NCBI GenBank assembly: GCA_022577435.1
Contig: JAKOON010000028.1
Location: 3,276,501 to 3,340,500 of the forward strand
DNA from: Embiotoca jacksoni
Lineage: Eukaryota; Chordata; Actinopteri; Embiotocidae
DNA length: 64,000 nt
Direction of reading: 5' to 3'
Of the stretch, positions 20,654-32,880 are shown piece by piece; the stretch's first letter is position 1; each line of letters opens with the position of its first letter. The position numbers and the translations under genes were made by a program. The notes under the pieces are model-generated. The model was not told where the DNA came from. It saw nothing but the letters and a program-made list of their open reading frames with translations, and made no database searches.

Positions 20654-23116
20654 GTTAGTCACTCACCGATGAGCCCTGGGAGAGTGCAGTCTGTGTGTTG
20701 TAGCGTCCAAACAAAGAAAGAGGAAGTGGGCCGAGGACAGAGCCCTGCAGGATGACGCTGGTCAATTCTGCAGCAGAGAATAATACACACAGACCCCACT
20801 GTACTCCTCAGTTAGTTATTGTTCAAATGTTTTGTATCTTCTTTAAAGCAGGAAAAACAAAGTCCCGTTTTATGTAATCACACTTCAACAACAACCCACT
20901 CAAGATTCATTTAGTACAGTGGATAAACAATCTTAATTCAAACAGCTCAAACTGGCAAGTAAGCAATGTTTGTGGGTAAGAATCTGAGTGTGTCTGACTT
21001 CAAACTGCTTGTGATTTCTTTTCTTTTCTTTTTTTACTTATTCATCCCATGGTGGGAAAATTAGGATTGAAAGGGCGCAGTTGGATTTCAGACACTCAAT
21101 GACAGACGAGAGAGAGAATTGTGTTTTCACTCGGCACAAGAAGTCGATAAGAAACAAACCTTCGGGTTCAGATTAAACAGGAAACCCACAAATCACATTA
21201 CAACTCCAGCAGAGAGGCGCTGTAAGTATTGATTGTGATGTTTTAATTTCGGTAAATAACAAATCCATATTTTAAGGTTCTGTTAAGACACCAAAAACGA
21301 GTTCAGCTGGTGAAGTCGGAGACAAACCAGGACTGTCAAAACACACTAAGTTTAACTACATTTACAGCTAATGCATCGATTGTTCAGTCACGCTAAACAC
21401 AAAACTTGGTCTAAATTATGTTTCCTCACCACAGAACTAATATAACGTGTCCAGTCAGGGCATTTTCTGGAGTTATGAAGTCAAAAAAATATTAATTTTG
21501 AGTAAGTTATCCCCGAAATGGATGATTTAAATTCATGAAAATTCTCGGGGATCATGATCGTAAAGCCTGTCTAAGTCAAAGTAGATTTCTATGCAGATTC
21601 TTTGAATCTAATAGAGGAGCTTTAGGTTTTCTACTCATTTCTAGTTGACTTCAGATCTATGAGAAATTAGTACTATCTGTTTCGGACAACAGCCGAGAGC
21701 AGCCGTAATTCAAGCATCAGATCGCTGCACTGCGGTCGCTGAAATAGCAGCAACTCGTTGTGCAGAAAGAAGCAGAAGCAGCACACCTCCACGGCTGTGA
21801 AATCCCAAATACCCGTGTTAGTGTGCCAGGCAGAGGAGCGATCAGAACAAAGGGGATCCAGCACAGAGTGAGAAACACTTACCCGGTGACCAGCCTGGTT
21901 GATTGGAGACAGGCAAAGAGGGTGAGATAGGGAGGAAGGCAGGATGTGCGTGGAGAGAACGACATGATCAAAGATGGGGGTAAAACAAAAAGAAAAAGAA
22001 AAGACAGTTGGGACAAGAGGGGGAAAACTGAAATTAGAAATTAAAAAGTGAATGGATTACGAAGACATTCAAACATAAATAAGAAAAGTTAAACGACAAC
22101 GTGATTGAATCAACTGTTAATGTTTGATGGTTAGTGGTGATGATAAAGCAAAATAAAGTGAACCTGAGCAAATAAAGAATCAAATGGTGAAGCAAATCAA
22201 GAGAAGGGCTCGGCAATGTATTAATGTTTTCCTGGTTTTAAAGGCTCCACCACATTAAAATCACGTGGTTTTCTGAACTTAAAACACTATTCTAGCTGTA
22301 TTATTATTTGCCTGTACCCACTTAGTCATTATATCCACATTACTCATGAGTACTTAAAAATCTCATTGTGGAAATATTTTGTGAAATCACCATTAGTCAT
22401 CCCCACAATATTATTTCAATAGCTTTATCGAGGTATTTGGCCAAACATATTGTGATATTTGATTTCGTCCACATCCTCCAGCCCTAAAGCAATTCAGTTA
22501 TATTTAACCAACTGTGTAGATTTAAACAGCACCTAAACTCATTTAAGAAATGTCAACTCCACACTATAGACAGTTAAAGGACAACGGAAAGGAAAATAGC
22601 TGGCTAAGTGAATGAATGTTCAGTCATAATGTATAAACAGTTTTATTTAACTCATTATAGTACCGGTTAATAACAGGGTGATAAATATCATTATTGCAGT
22701 ACAGGAAAGTGTCTCATAAGAAGTCGCTGTTAGCCTGTTAGCCCTGCCGGCTAACCAGCTGGCAAAGAGGTAAAAGTCAAAAATGTCATTGCAGCAATTA
22801 AACAGAAAACACGAATGGGCGGTAAACACACACGGCAACCCGGGAGAGAACCGTGCGAACGAAAAGAGTGACTTTAGCGGTGGTGGCAGCTTGTTGCGGT
22901 GAATGTTGGGGGGACTGAAACTGCTCAGCTGTCATGTGATCGTTGATCCATCTCGGAATGGAGCTTTCACTACACAGCACCTTGGAGGCGGAGGCGCTGA
23001 AACCGCCGCGTCGGCCTCTTTACGGCGACAGTTAGTCGAACAAAACAACAGCTGCTCGAAACGCGCGCTGCAAATGTGGGGAAATTGTGGCCTTTTCGCC
23101 ATTTCGTACTCACCAT
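18061..23116 (-). CDS. vps29: VPS29 retromer subunit (186 aa, 5 coding exons)
   Basis: Coding exons in transcript order: 23114-23116 (ATG only), 21883-21894 (12-nt microexon, AGHR), 20354-20545, 19603-19838, 18061-18178. The total is 561 nt. VPS29 has a metallophosphoesterase fold and works as a scaffold in retromer with VPS35 and VPS26, retrieving cargo from endosomes to the trans-Golgi or plasma membrane; in Retriever it acts in recycling. The fold motifs are visible: LVLVLGDLHIPHRC near residue 6, CTGNLC, GDVHIVRGDFDE, GLIHGHQVIPWGD and LISGHTHKFE. The C-terminus is VYQLIGDDVKVERIEYKKS. Sequence is almost identical to mammalian VPS29 and the length equals the longer (MAGHR) isoform; skipping the microexon gives the 182-aa form. 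The 3' end faces fam216a and the 5' end faces eif5. Confidence 0.97.
20566..20651. repeat. (CA)n/(CAGA)n microsatellite beside vps29 splice acceptor
   Basis: A CAGACAGACAGA run merging into more than 25 CA units. On the transcribed strand of vps29 this is a UG repeat that ends about 20 nt before the 3' splice site of the exon at 20354-20545, where a pyrimidine tract would normally lie. Confidence 0.95.
21883..21894 (-). other. vps29: 12-nt vps29 microexon (Ala-Gly-His-Arg)
   Basis: On the minus strand the sequence reads ...aaccag|GCTGGTCACCGG|gtaagtg. The acceptor and donor are both strong, the length is a multiple of three, and the product AGHR between Met1 and LVLVLGD equals the longer mammalian isoform. 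It is phase 0 on both sides, so it can be skipped without changing the frame. Confidence 0.92.
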
Positions 23117-24130
23117 CTTCTATTTTGCTGTTCGCTGCGAGACAAGTTGAGGAAGCGCCTACGCACGCACAGCGTCAAACACGTCAGCCAATGGGGAAGC
23201 AGAACGTCGGAGTACTCGTCAAGCTAAATATCCTACTTCCGCCCGGCCTTTCAAAATAAAACACGTGCAATTTAACGCGTCTGCAGTAAATTGAAGAACA
23301 TTCGATCAGCAGTTGAAATCTGGTTTGAGAGCGAGATCACGTGAATGAAATCACCTCGCCGCCCGGATCTCCGGCTACACAACCGCCGCATTTCAAACCC
23401 CACGCGAGTCACGTGCTTTTTCGTACGCGCGAAGCGCGACTTCGGCGGACTTTTAATTTCAAAACGAGCGCTGACACCGGAAGCTGCTGACTTCCTCGCA
23501 CCCGTTACCTTGACATCCGTCAGTAAAAGCGACGTGAGTAGCAGCGTTTCGCAGAACATTCGAGAGGTAGGTGCGAAATACTTTCGGCAGATGTTCCTCG
23601 GCCCCGTCCTGACGTGGACTTCACATCGGTAGTCGTTATTTCACGGAGAAACCGTAGCTAGCTAACCGACGTCAAAGACAACCGCTTGATCACGTCATCT
23701 TCGCCGAATAGCGTCGACTGCGCCCGGCTAGTAACTGCGTTTCGACGTAGCATTTTTGGGCTCCGGCTATTTCCTGGAGCCCGACTGTTTTTGTTTTTTG
23801 TTGTTGTTGTTGTTTTTTTGTTTTTTTTTCAACGACCCAAAATTGACAGCCTATTTAGAGGTAAAATAATAATTAAAATAAATGAATAAAAATGAACCCG
23901 TGTTTGTGGATAAACATATTTCCAAAGGATTTGGAGGTGTCGCTGCGGGATTTGTCTCCCAAGCACGTGTAACGGTAACTTTAGCCAGTTAGCTGTCCGT
24001 TACCGCTCGCCGAGTTACGTTTGAAGCGTCGTGACTGAACGCGGCGTTTTGTGTAATCCTTGTGGTTTTAATGTATTGTACGTGACCGCCGCCGCCGCCG
24101 CCAGCGTCGTCGGGGTCCGCAGCAGTTTGT
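22840..24130. promoter_or_regulatory. CpG-rich divergent promoter region of vps29 and eif5
   Basis: CpG and GC content rise sharply compared with the flanks (for example 23340-23480 and 24000-24120). vps29 begins on the minus strand at about 23120-23170 and the eif5 first exon ends at 24394 on the plus strand. No TATA box is obvious for either gene, as expected for housekeeping promoters. The exact transcription starts and the question of one shared or two separate promoters cannot be settled from sequence. Confidence 0.55.
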
Positions 24131-24372
24131 GTGGATAACACAAAATACCGTTCTCCTTTCCCAAAGGTCCCCCCAAAACCCCGAGGACGTTCCGGATCCG
24201 TCTCTTCAGTTTCCGAGCCTGGCACCTGCACCGTTTGGACGCTTTAGGGTGTTTGACTGTGCTTCTTCGAGAGCCACAAAATCATTAGGAAACCCTGCTG
24301 CAATCAATACAACACCAGCAACAGCAATCGACCACCGTTCACTGCGGCTCTTGGACGATCAGCGTTGTGTTT

Positions 24373-25856
24373 ATGTCTTTGTTTTGCGAAAACGGTAAGT
24401 TGGGGAGGAGAGGGGGGCATTTAATGATGTGTTTCTTATCTTTGACGAGACGTGTCGTATTTGGGTTCGTTATATGTCAAAGCTAGGACAGCGTTATTGA
24501 GCATTATGACATGTTTTCTGGTGTATCAAAATGGCGTCTCCCAGTCCCGTCACTCGTGTGCAGTGACTGTATGACGCACTCTGCACCAAGCAGCCAGCTA
24601 AGCTAGTAAGCTAGCCTGCTCCTGAAATAGTCTCGGTCCCTGAAACCACTCATCTCCGGGAGGAGCCGTGTCCCCTGACAAATCGGATGTGAGTCATTTA
24701 GAGTCGAATCAGACTGACATGTCTGAGACAATAACCACGGGAGACTGTATAGTTGGTATTAAAGCCATCAGTAGGAGGGGGAATTGTTTGGCAGCAGCTA
24801 GGCCTCCTGCTTGTGACCTATTAAAAAGAGAAGGCCTTATATGACTAAAGCTAGAGGCCCTCATGTAAAACAAAGGGCTTTCACAAAGACATTTTTGTGT
24901 GTATATAGCCACAAAAGGTTTGGAAAGCATTCCGCTTTGTGGCTGGCTTTTATTTTTCCTCTGTGGAGTTATTGTTATGCTTGCTCGCTGTCGGATCACA
25001 TGGATATTTGGTTTTGTAAGCAGTATTTTCTGAGTGTGTACTGGCACCCATTCGTGACCCACCTGGCATTGCAGGGCTGTCTTATCAGACCTGTTTAAGT
25101 CCCATCATTGGAACGAGAGACTCTGCAGTAACCCTCAGCTGTCTGTGAGTGTCTCTGGATCCACTGCTGCTTAGTGGTTTGGATCAGTGTCATAACTTGG
25201 TCTGCCGTTTTAAATAGTGGCTCAATAATCATCGCGCACCACAGGAATGTCTTCCATTATATTCCTGTTGATTGTTTACAGCAAAGGGTACACACTACTT
25301 TAATTACTAAATCAATTAGAATCAGGTTAGTGGTTAATTATTTGTATTGTTTCTTTTCTTTTTTTTAATTGTTCAACCATCTAAAACCCAAAATGTGCAG
25401 ATCAGCAGTTTACCATGGTTGCATACTGCATATTTATACATGGGGTACTAGGGGGGGCAATACACCCCTTTGCACTCAGTGCAGCCTTTAGTTACAATCC
25501 TCTCTATTCAGTCAGGCTGGCAAGAACACATGAACTGTTGGTTTTCTTTATTAATTATTAATGTTCGTCCCTCTCCTCTTTCAGAGCTGTTGCGCAGCCG
25601 TTGGAACCTGTGTGGTGGAAATCTAGCCTTCAAGCAAGGAGCTTGCGGCCACAGCGGCACAACGTTTTTCATGTCAGAGACCGAGCACGCTTGCAGTCGT
25701 TTATGTCATCCCCTCTTTTCCAGACAGAAGATCCCGAAAAATCCCCAACCAAGATCCTTTTATCTTACTGATAGTGCTAACATCCAGCCAAAATGTCTGT
25801 CAACGTCAACCGCAGCGTGTCAGACCAGTTCTATCGCTACAAGATGCCCCGTCTGA
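24373..25856 (+). promoter_or_regulatory. eif5 upstream ORF overlapping the main start codon (spliced, 97 codons)
   Basis: The eif5 leader has a donor at 24394/24395 (AACG|GTAAGT) and an acceptor at 25584/25585 (TTTCAG|AGCTG). An ATG at 24373 in leader exon 1 reads through the junction into exon 2 without a stop. It is in frame with a second ATG at 25671 and ends with TGA at 25854-25856, 64 nt past the eif5 ATG (25793) in another frame. Both upstream ATGs have weak context (T at -3 and T at +4). A separate 22-codon uORF runs from 25703 to 25771. eIF5 is known to repress its own translation through uORFs with poor context, and this leader has that layout. Confidence 0.7.
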
Positions 25857-28800
25857 TAGCCAAGGTAACTGCTCGCTGTCACCGTTTCTGAAATATTATG
25901 ACAGACGTGAGAGCATCAGCTTCACCATGGCCACTGAAATCAATCTGAAGTTGCCAGAGAGGCCATTTAGTCATGAATTGATGTAGTTCTGCTGTAGGAC
26001 TTGGATAATATTGTTTTTAATTTTGTTTGTTCTATCCAGGTTGAAGGCAAAGGGAATGGAATCAAGACGGTCATTGTCAACATGGTTGATGTTGCAAAGG
26101 CCCTGAACAGGCCTCCAACATGTGAGTAGCAACATGTGCCATGTTCTCTCCATTTGGCTGTTCTTAGACCAAGCCCAGTGGAAAAGTCCATTTTTAATCC
26201 AGAGATCAACCAAACCCCAGAATTTATTTAGAGATTTTCAGTCGCCTTTTTTACTTCTTTCATGCTCACATCCGCTGCTGTACATATAGATCTCTTATTT
26301 ACATGGTTTTGTAGTTACAGGACTTTTTGCCAGGATAATTTAAGGAAGAATGATGATTGTATAGGATGAAGTTTGAATGTTGGCCAATGTACAGTGCAAC
26401 AAAAAGGCACAATATTTGCCATGTCATGACCGCTTCTGTTGACTCTGCTCTCCTCCGCAGACCCGACAAAGTTTTTTGGTTGTGAACTCGGTGCTCAGAC
26501 CCAGTTTGATACCAAAAACGATCGTTACATCGTCAACGGATCCCATGAGGCGAACAAGTTGCAGGACATGCTTGATGGGTTCATCAGAAAATTTGTGCTG
26601 TGTACCGAGTGTGACAACCCTGAAACTGATCTGGTAAATATTTCACAGCGTGCTCAAAAGTATAGAGATATTACTCACTTTTTTTTTCTTTTTTTTGAGA
26701 GCGGTTTAATATAAGATTGTGTTTGTCTTTCTTACAGCATGTCAATCCCAAGAAACAAACCATTGGCACTTCCTGTAAGGCCTGTGGAAACCGCGGCATG
26801 CTTGACACCAGACACAAACTCTGCACGTTCATCCTAAAAAACCCGCCAGGTGAGATCTTCCTCTTTCCGCCTCTTTTAGAAACGCAAGAAGCGTTGGTGG
26901 CGACGCTCGCCCTCTGGGTTGAGCTTTTAAAAAGTAGTCGCTCTCATGCAGCTGTAACCCCAAGACAGATTTCATAATAATGACTGTTCTGCTTTCCCAA
27001 TAACAGAGACCAATGAAAGTGGATCTGCATCTGTAAAGAAAGAGAAAGAGAAGAAGAACCGCAAGAAGGACAAAGAGAACGGCTCTGGCAGTGGCGAAGC
27101 TGGAAACCAAGACAACTTTGATGCTCCTCAAGCTGTGGTGCGTTTGCTGTCAGACACCTTTTCAGCTCTTAGACACCAGAGACTAGTACAGAGCTTTTTT
27201 TTGATGCAAAGTCCCTTTTTCACACTGTCCTAACTTTTCATATGGTTTCTCAGACACGGCTGAGTTCAAGGACCTAGTTTGTTGAGTGTCAATCTTTGTT
27301 TTAGCGATGAGTACACAAAGTCAGAATTCGCTGAGTGCTGCACAGGTCAGTGCCTTTTTTACTTTAGACTCTGTCACCGGGAGAAACTTTCAAAAAGTAG
27401 TTCACATCTCTGGCTTTAAATCTGGACTATTTTCTCCTTGAAGTTGAGACACAAAACCTATTTAATCTTCTTTTGGTTGCAGAGATTTTAGGTCTATATG
27501 GTGGCACCCTGTTTGCTCCGGTTTCAGGTTTCAAAAGGTGGAGAATGTTGGGTGTTACAGGAGGAACGAACCTTAAAAAAAAACGAACTCTTTGTCTGAC
27601 CTCTCTGTCTTCTGGTGCTCAGGACGGAGACGACGACGACGAGGACTGGGCAGAGGAGACTACAGAGGAGGCCCAGAGGCGGAGAATGGAGGAGATCAGT
27701 GACCACGCCAAGAACCTCACGCTCAGCGAAGACCTAGAGAAACCTCTGGAGGAGAGGGTCAACCTGTTCTACAACTTTGTGAAAGTGAGGCTCCCCTGGC
27801 TGTCCTTTCAGAATTAGACTTTGTTCTCAACATCAGATTCTGTTAAATTAATCTCACAGTTCTCAAAGATATGATTGCAAGTGATTATTCCTCTCGTTAG
27901 TTCACCAGTAATCTCAGGATTTAAGGAAGTCTTTCAGTCTGAGCTGAAATGGAATGGGGTGTGTGTGTGTGTGGGGGGGGTGTGGGGGGGGGGGGGTGGG
28001 GGGGGTTAGTCATGAAAGGAACACTTGTCCTAAATATCCACACGAAATGTTTCCTCTTTCCATCTCCAGCAAAAGAAGGAGAGTGGAACCATCGATGGAG
28101 CTGATAAGGAGATCTTGGCGGAGGCAGAGCGTCTGGACGTGAAGGCCATGGGCCCCCTCATTCTCAGTGAACTGCTCTTCACCGTGAACATCCGTGACCA
28201 GATCAAGAAATACAAACGCCACTTCCTGCGGGTAAGCTGCCGTCAAATCTCCCACCGACAAATAATAGACACAAACACCGGAATGATGTAAATTCATCTG
28301 CAACCTGAAATTTTACACTTGAGCTCAGTTTAACACCGTTGTCCTCTTTAAGTGAGCGCTAAGTGTTTGTCTCATGGTTCTAATTTTCCCTCAGTTCTGC
28401 CACAACAACAAGAAGGCCCAGAAGTATCTGATGGGAGGCTTCGAGTGTGTCGTGAAGCTGCATCAGGTCCAGCTGCTGCCGCGCGTTCCCATCATCCTCA
28501 AAGACCTTTACGACGCCGACCTGCTGGAGGAGGACGTCATATTCGCCTGGGCAGAGAAGGTGGGTCTGGGGATGTGTAGGTATTCGTATATGGAATTACA
28601 TTTAATGGTAAAATGCTGTCTGACATGTCATTTGGCACAGAAAAGTTAAAAAAGCAATGTATAATATGTTGTGTATTGATATTGTTTGGGCCAGAAAGTT
28701 TTGAAAAATACAATATGCTCTGTTAGCAGACATGAAAACATTTATTTCAAGTTGTTGACAGAAGTAGGGCTGCAAACCAAACATTAATATGTTTATATGG

Positions 28801-30606
28801 CAATGAGCCAATATATTCAATACTATTGGGTGTCAAAAACTGCCTTGTTATGCTGTACTAAATTTCAAAAGCTAAGGAGTGAATCTCATCAATGAGCCAA
28901 TACAGCATTTCCCATACGCTTTATTTGGGTTGTTGAGCCTTTGTAAATATCATGATTTCAGCTGAGGTCAATTTTACATTACAGTGCTTTATTATTTTTT
29001 ACTCTTTTCAAACTAATATTTGGCCACATGTCTTGAGTTGTGTGTGCAACCAATAGTCTGCATGTGACGCCTTTAGGGGACATCGGTGAATTGAAGCTCG
29101 AAAAAACAACCTCTGCCCATTCCAATTTAATTTTAATTTTTTTCTAAAAAAAAAACAAAAAAAACGAGGGTTTTATAAAATGGTGAACAAAAAAAGATTG
29201 TTTAAGAACTTGTATTAAAGAAAAAAATGTTGCCCGATACTGAGCCCTCGACAGAAGGCATGAAAAGTGCAGCTAAAATACTTTAATAGCGTCCGTGTGT
29301 GAGAGCTTTGTCTCCATCATTACGTTCCAGTGCCACTAAATTGGTTTGTCATTTTATTTAATCAGGGCTGTCTTGTTTTTTCTCCACCAGGTTTCTAAGA
29401 AGTACGTCTCCAAGGAACTTGCCAAAGAGATCCATGCCAAGGCCGCTCCTTTTGTCAAATGGCTGAAGGAGGCAGAGGAGGAGAGCGAGGGCAGTGAAGA
29501 AGAGGAGGAGGAAGAGGATGAGAACGTTGAGGTACATTTCATCTCGATCTCCATGATTGTATGAACAAAACAAATGCCTCTAGATGTAGTTTAGGAGGGC
29601 AGTTAATCCAGTTAACTCACAAAACATTCACTTTTAAGATTATTTCTTTTACATCACTTGTAATTACAATTTAAAATTTACAATACGGTTCTTGCTGAGT
29701 TTTAGTGTTTGATGTTAAAAGCTCGACATCTTAATGACACAGATCAGTGAACTCGTACAACAAAGATCAACTTTGAGACTATTTTTAATGGCAGCATTAA
29801 ATATAATACTCAGCCTGCAGGTGCAGCCTTAATGGTTTTCCTGTGAAATATTATTCTTCACCCGCTACTATAATTTTCGAGGATGGAGAAAAACATCAAT
29901 ACACTTGAGTATGGTGTTTATTTATTTATTTTTTTTAATTGCCGCACGGATTCCTTAATCTATATTTATTATTTAGAGTCCGGGAGTGTGATTACATCCT
30001 GCAGCTCAGTTTCTAATATCACATCGTAGAAGCCTTTCACCCGTCAGCTTTTTACCTGCTTTAGTGTTAGGGAAGAAGAAGAAAGAAAAAAAAAGTGCTA
30101 TAAATTGTAAAATCGCAATACATATTTAATGGACACCGAAGTATCATGACGATAAGCGGATCGTCGCAGCACTGGAGCTTCGCTGAAATGCTGCCGTGAG
30201 TAATTTTCTGAAGAGAGGAGGTGGAATATATTTTTACCCACATTCATGTGAAACATTAATCCGTCTGAAAGAGGCTTTAGACTTTTTTTTGTTTTGTTTT
30301 GTTTTTGTGGGGGATAAAAGCTTCTCTTTACCATAATGTCCTGTTGAAGTATTGTTTTTCCGCCATTACCAGAACTCAGAAGTGTATCTGCATTATGTAA
30401 AAAAGCTGCGCGAGATGAGCGTCGCAGCCTCGAGCCCGGATGACGTGAACTTGTAGGTGTTGAGCTGCTGTGTGTCTGTGTGTGTCCGTGTGTGTGTCCG
30501 TCCTCAGGTGGTGTACTCGCCCTCTGCCCGCGAGCTCAAAGTGGAGACTGTGAAACCGGACACGCCTGAGAAAGAAGAGGACGACATTGACATCGATGCG
30601 ATCTGA
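25793..30606 (+). CDS. eif5: Translation initiation factor eIF5 (432 aa, 10 coding exons)
   Basis: Coding exons: 25793-25864, 26040-26121, 26461-26633, 26738-26849, 27007-27137, 27623-27784, 28070-28231, 28395-28559, 29391-29531, 30508-30606. The total is 1,299 nt; human eIF5 is 431 aa. eIF5 is the GTPase-activating protein for eIF2 in the 43S complex and promotes GTP hydrolysis when the start codon is recognised. The N-terminal GAP domain shows the arginine finger Arg15 (QFYRYKMPR) and the conserved Lys33 and Lys55. A C2-C2 zinc finger is at Cys99, Cys102, Cys122 and Cys125. A lysine-rich linker (KKEKEKKNRKKDKEN) is followed by an acidic stretch (DGDDDDEDWAEE), then the C-terminal HEAT/W2 domain with the acidic tail EEEEEEDENVE, and the end is DIDIDAI. 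That domain binds eIF2-beta, eIF1 and eIF3. An untranslated first exon ends at 24394. The ATG context is AAAATGT. Confidence 0.98.
27957..28006 (+). repeat. GT/poly-G tract in eif5 intron (G-quadruplex candidate)
   Basis: About 8 GT units followed by four runs of G (8, 12, 8 and shorter) separated by TGT or T. It lies 64 nt upstream of the exon starting at 28070, on the sense strand, so the pre-mRNA can also form the structure. Confidence 0.85.
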
Positions 30607-30930
30607 GGGACTCGGCTGATGATGATGACGACGACAACGACGATGCTTTTCTTGTGTTTTGGCTTTGACTCACGATGCCGTGTACGACCTAAATGGCTGG
30701 CCTTTCCCTCCTTTACTACCTGCCCCCTCCCCCTCCTCACTACCCTTCACATACCCTCCTCTGCTTTGTGGCATGACTTAACATAGCGCTTTACTTGCTG
30801 CACATTAACTCTGTAATTTTGAGATGTATTCAGTTGATGAAATGAAGTCGCTTTGGGGATTTTAATCGTGGGTGTTTTGGGGGGGATCATTTTGACTGCA
30901 CATTTTTTTGGTCCCTGTATTTTTCCAGTC

Positions 30931-30936
30931 AATAAA
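30931..30936 (+). terminator. poly(A) signal of eif5
   Basis: AATAAA 325 nt after the eif5 stop, followed by a GT/T-rich stretch. It gives a compact 3' UTR. It is the first canonical hexamer after the stop. Confidence 0.75.
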
Positions 30937-30959
30937 GAATGTTTTGCTATCCACCACAC

Positions 30960-32880
30960 TCGAACGTTCACTCTGTGATGGTCACCGTTTTCCCTATTCC
31001 AGTCTGAGAAGTCTCATTAGAAATGATTAAAGGAACAGATTTTTATCGAAATGGAAAAGCTGTTTGTTTGTGTACTAGGTGAAGAGTTGAAAATGATTTT
31101 GCAAGTCCAAAACTTCTCTCCTCAAATGTGACTATTTGTTGTTTGTGTTATGCCTTCACTGGCGACAGCTGAGGCTGGAGGCATCATGTATTTTTGAGTT
31201 GTCAGTCTGTCCCGTTATTATAAATAAAACATCTCGGGAAGGCCTATAGGGGAATTTCATGTCATCCAGCACCAATGTTCATTTGACTTCAAGGGGGATC
31301 GACTTAGATGTTGGTGGTCAAAGGTTAAGGTCATTGTGACCTCACAAATACATGTGGCTAAAAGTATTGATTAAAAAAAGATGATAACAAAATAATTACT
31401 AATGTGGCTTGTAATACCGTCTTAAGGAGTTGTTTGGATCATAACTCTCAATGTAATTAAAGTGTGCCTGAAAAATCTGGACCGCTTTCTGCTGAGACAC
31501 CATTTATAGAGTTTATAATTGTATCTAAATCATTTATTCTTTGCAGCTAAATTGCAAACTGTTAATAACTTTTGAATTGCCAAATTTGGAAAACCTCCTC
31601 CAGACAAATGTAAAAGTATAAAAAGCTTATTTAGATGATGAATTATTGACTTAAAAATATATATATATATATATATATATTAACTTATAGTTGCAAACAA
31701 ACTTTAGCAGCAGCTTACAGGAGGTCAAACAAACTATTGAAGACTGAGCTAAAAACAAAGAGGCATGTTGGACAATATTTCCCAACCTCAACATCCCGAA
31801 CTTTTTTTCTTCTACCTTGTTATGATTGGATTAATGACCTGTTAACCATTTTTAAAGCCAAGCAAATACTACCCAAAAATACACAAGTCACATTTAAAAG
31901 TCTTTTTCTTTGTTCAAGTTTGATTTTAAGAATGAAAGATGGGTTATTGCCTTGTTTTCTGCCCGCCACCTTCATATTTGAATCTGTGAGGGCAGAAAGC
32001 AGCACAAATGTTTTCCTTTGAAGCCAACTAAATTCCCATTTCCTCCCTGAATGATGACAGTCCTCGCTGTACTTTCTGGTCCAATGGGACTGAGGTCAGC
32101 CGGTTTCCTCACTTCCTCCGCCTGTTCAGCTGGACACACTGATGCTGCCTTCAAGTGTTTTCAGACATTTCATTTTCCACAAATCTACTAAATAGATACC
32201 CAAAATCTACCCAGTTGGTAGCGAGTAGATTTGGAGTTGTGATAGCATATGAAATTATGTAATAACTATTTAAATTTAGATTTTTTTTTTTTTTTTTTGT
32301 CAAAGAATCCTTTTCTGCAATGTTTCTAGAGTTGACAGTTGATTAATCACTTATTTGATTCTAATTACAGCTGCCACAAATACATAATTAGTCAATTGAC
32401 AGAATAGAAATAAAAAAATATGATTACATTCTTCATTATCATCAAATAATTTGTTGAATATTTGATGATAATCCAAATCTGCAATGTGAAATATGCGGAT
32501 ATAATATGAGAAAAACTGCCTTTTTTCTGCTTTATTTCAATGTAGATTTAATATCTTTAGATTTTTGGTTGTGTAAAACAAAATATTTGTTGTCTTGTTG
32601 ATAATGAATATACTTTATTTGATAGTTTGCTGGCCAAATTATTAGTTTGATAAATAAGTATGTTTTTCATTTATTAAGTAAAATATCAAGCAGACATTTT
32701 CCACACTGCAGAGAACTGTAGAATTGGTTGTTGTATTTATTGATGTACCTGATGTTTTTAATGGTACAGTATAATCGACTAATCGGGGGAAAAAAACAAA
32801 AACAATAAACACTCGGTTGCTCGATATCTGATGAAACACTCTAATGTCGGAGCCTGGGTGAGGTCCGTGAATGCAGCCTA
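30960..32880. other. intergenic region between eif5 and mark3
   Basis: AT-rich DNA with an (AT)n run at about 31659-31680 and poly-T runs. No coding exon is visible on either strand. Longer open frames here lack domain features. Confidence 0.6.

Noticed and set aside
20667..20675. A 9-nt candidate vps29 microexon (GGCTCATCG, with good acceptor and donor) on the minus strand
   Set aside because: It would encode GSS, which does not match VPS29. The 12-nt exon at 21883-21894 encodes AGHR exactly as in the long mammalian isoform, so this one is most likely chance.
22647..23632. Several 60-118 codon frames in the CpG-rich vps29/eif5 interval
   Set aside because: High GC content lengthens random open frames; none has recognisable similarity or a supported splice pattern.
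27138..30507. Possible intronic snoRNA in eif5 (an H/ACA snoRNA lies in a human EIF5 intron)
   Set aside because: I looked for H and ACA boxes and for C/D boxes in the eif5 introns but found no convincing pair with hairpins. A covariance-model search of the introns would decide it.
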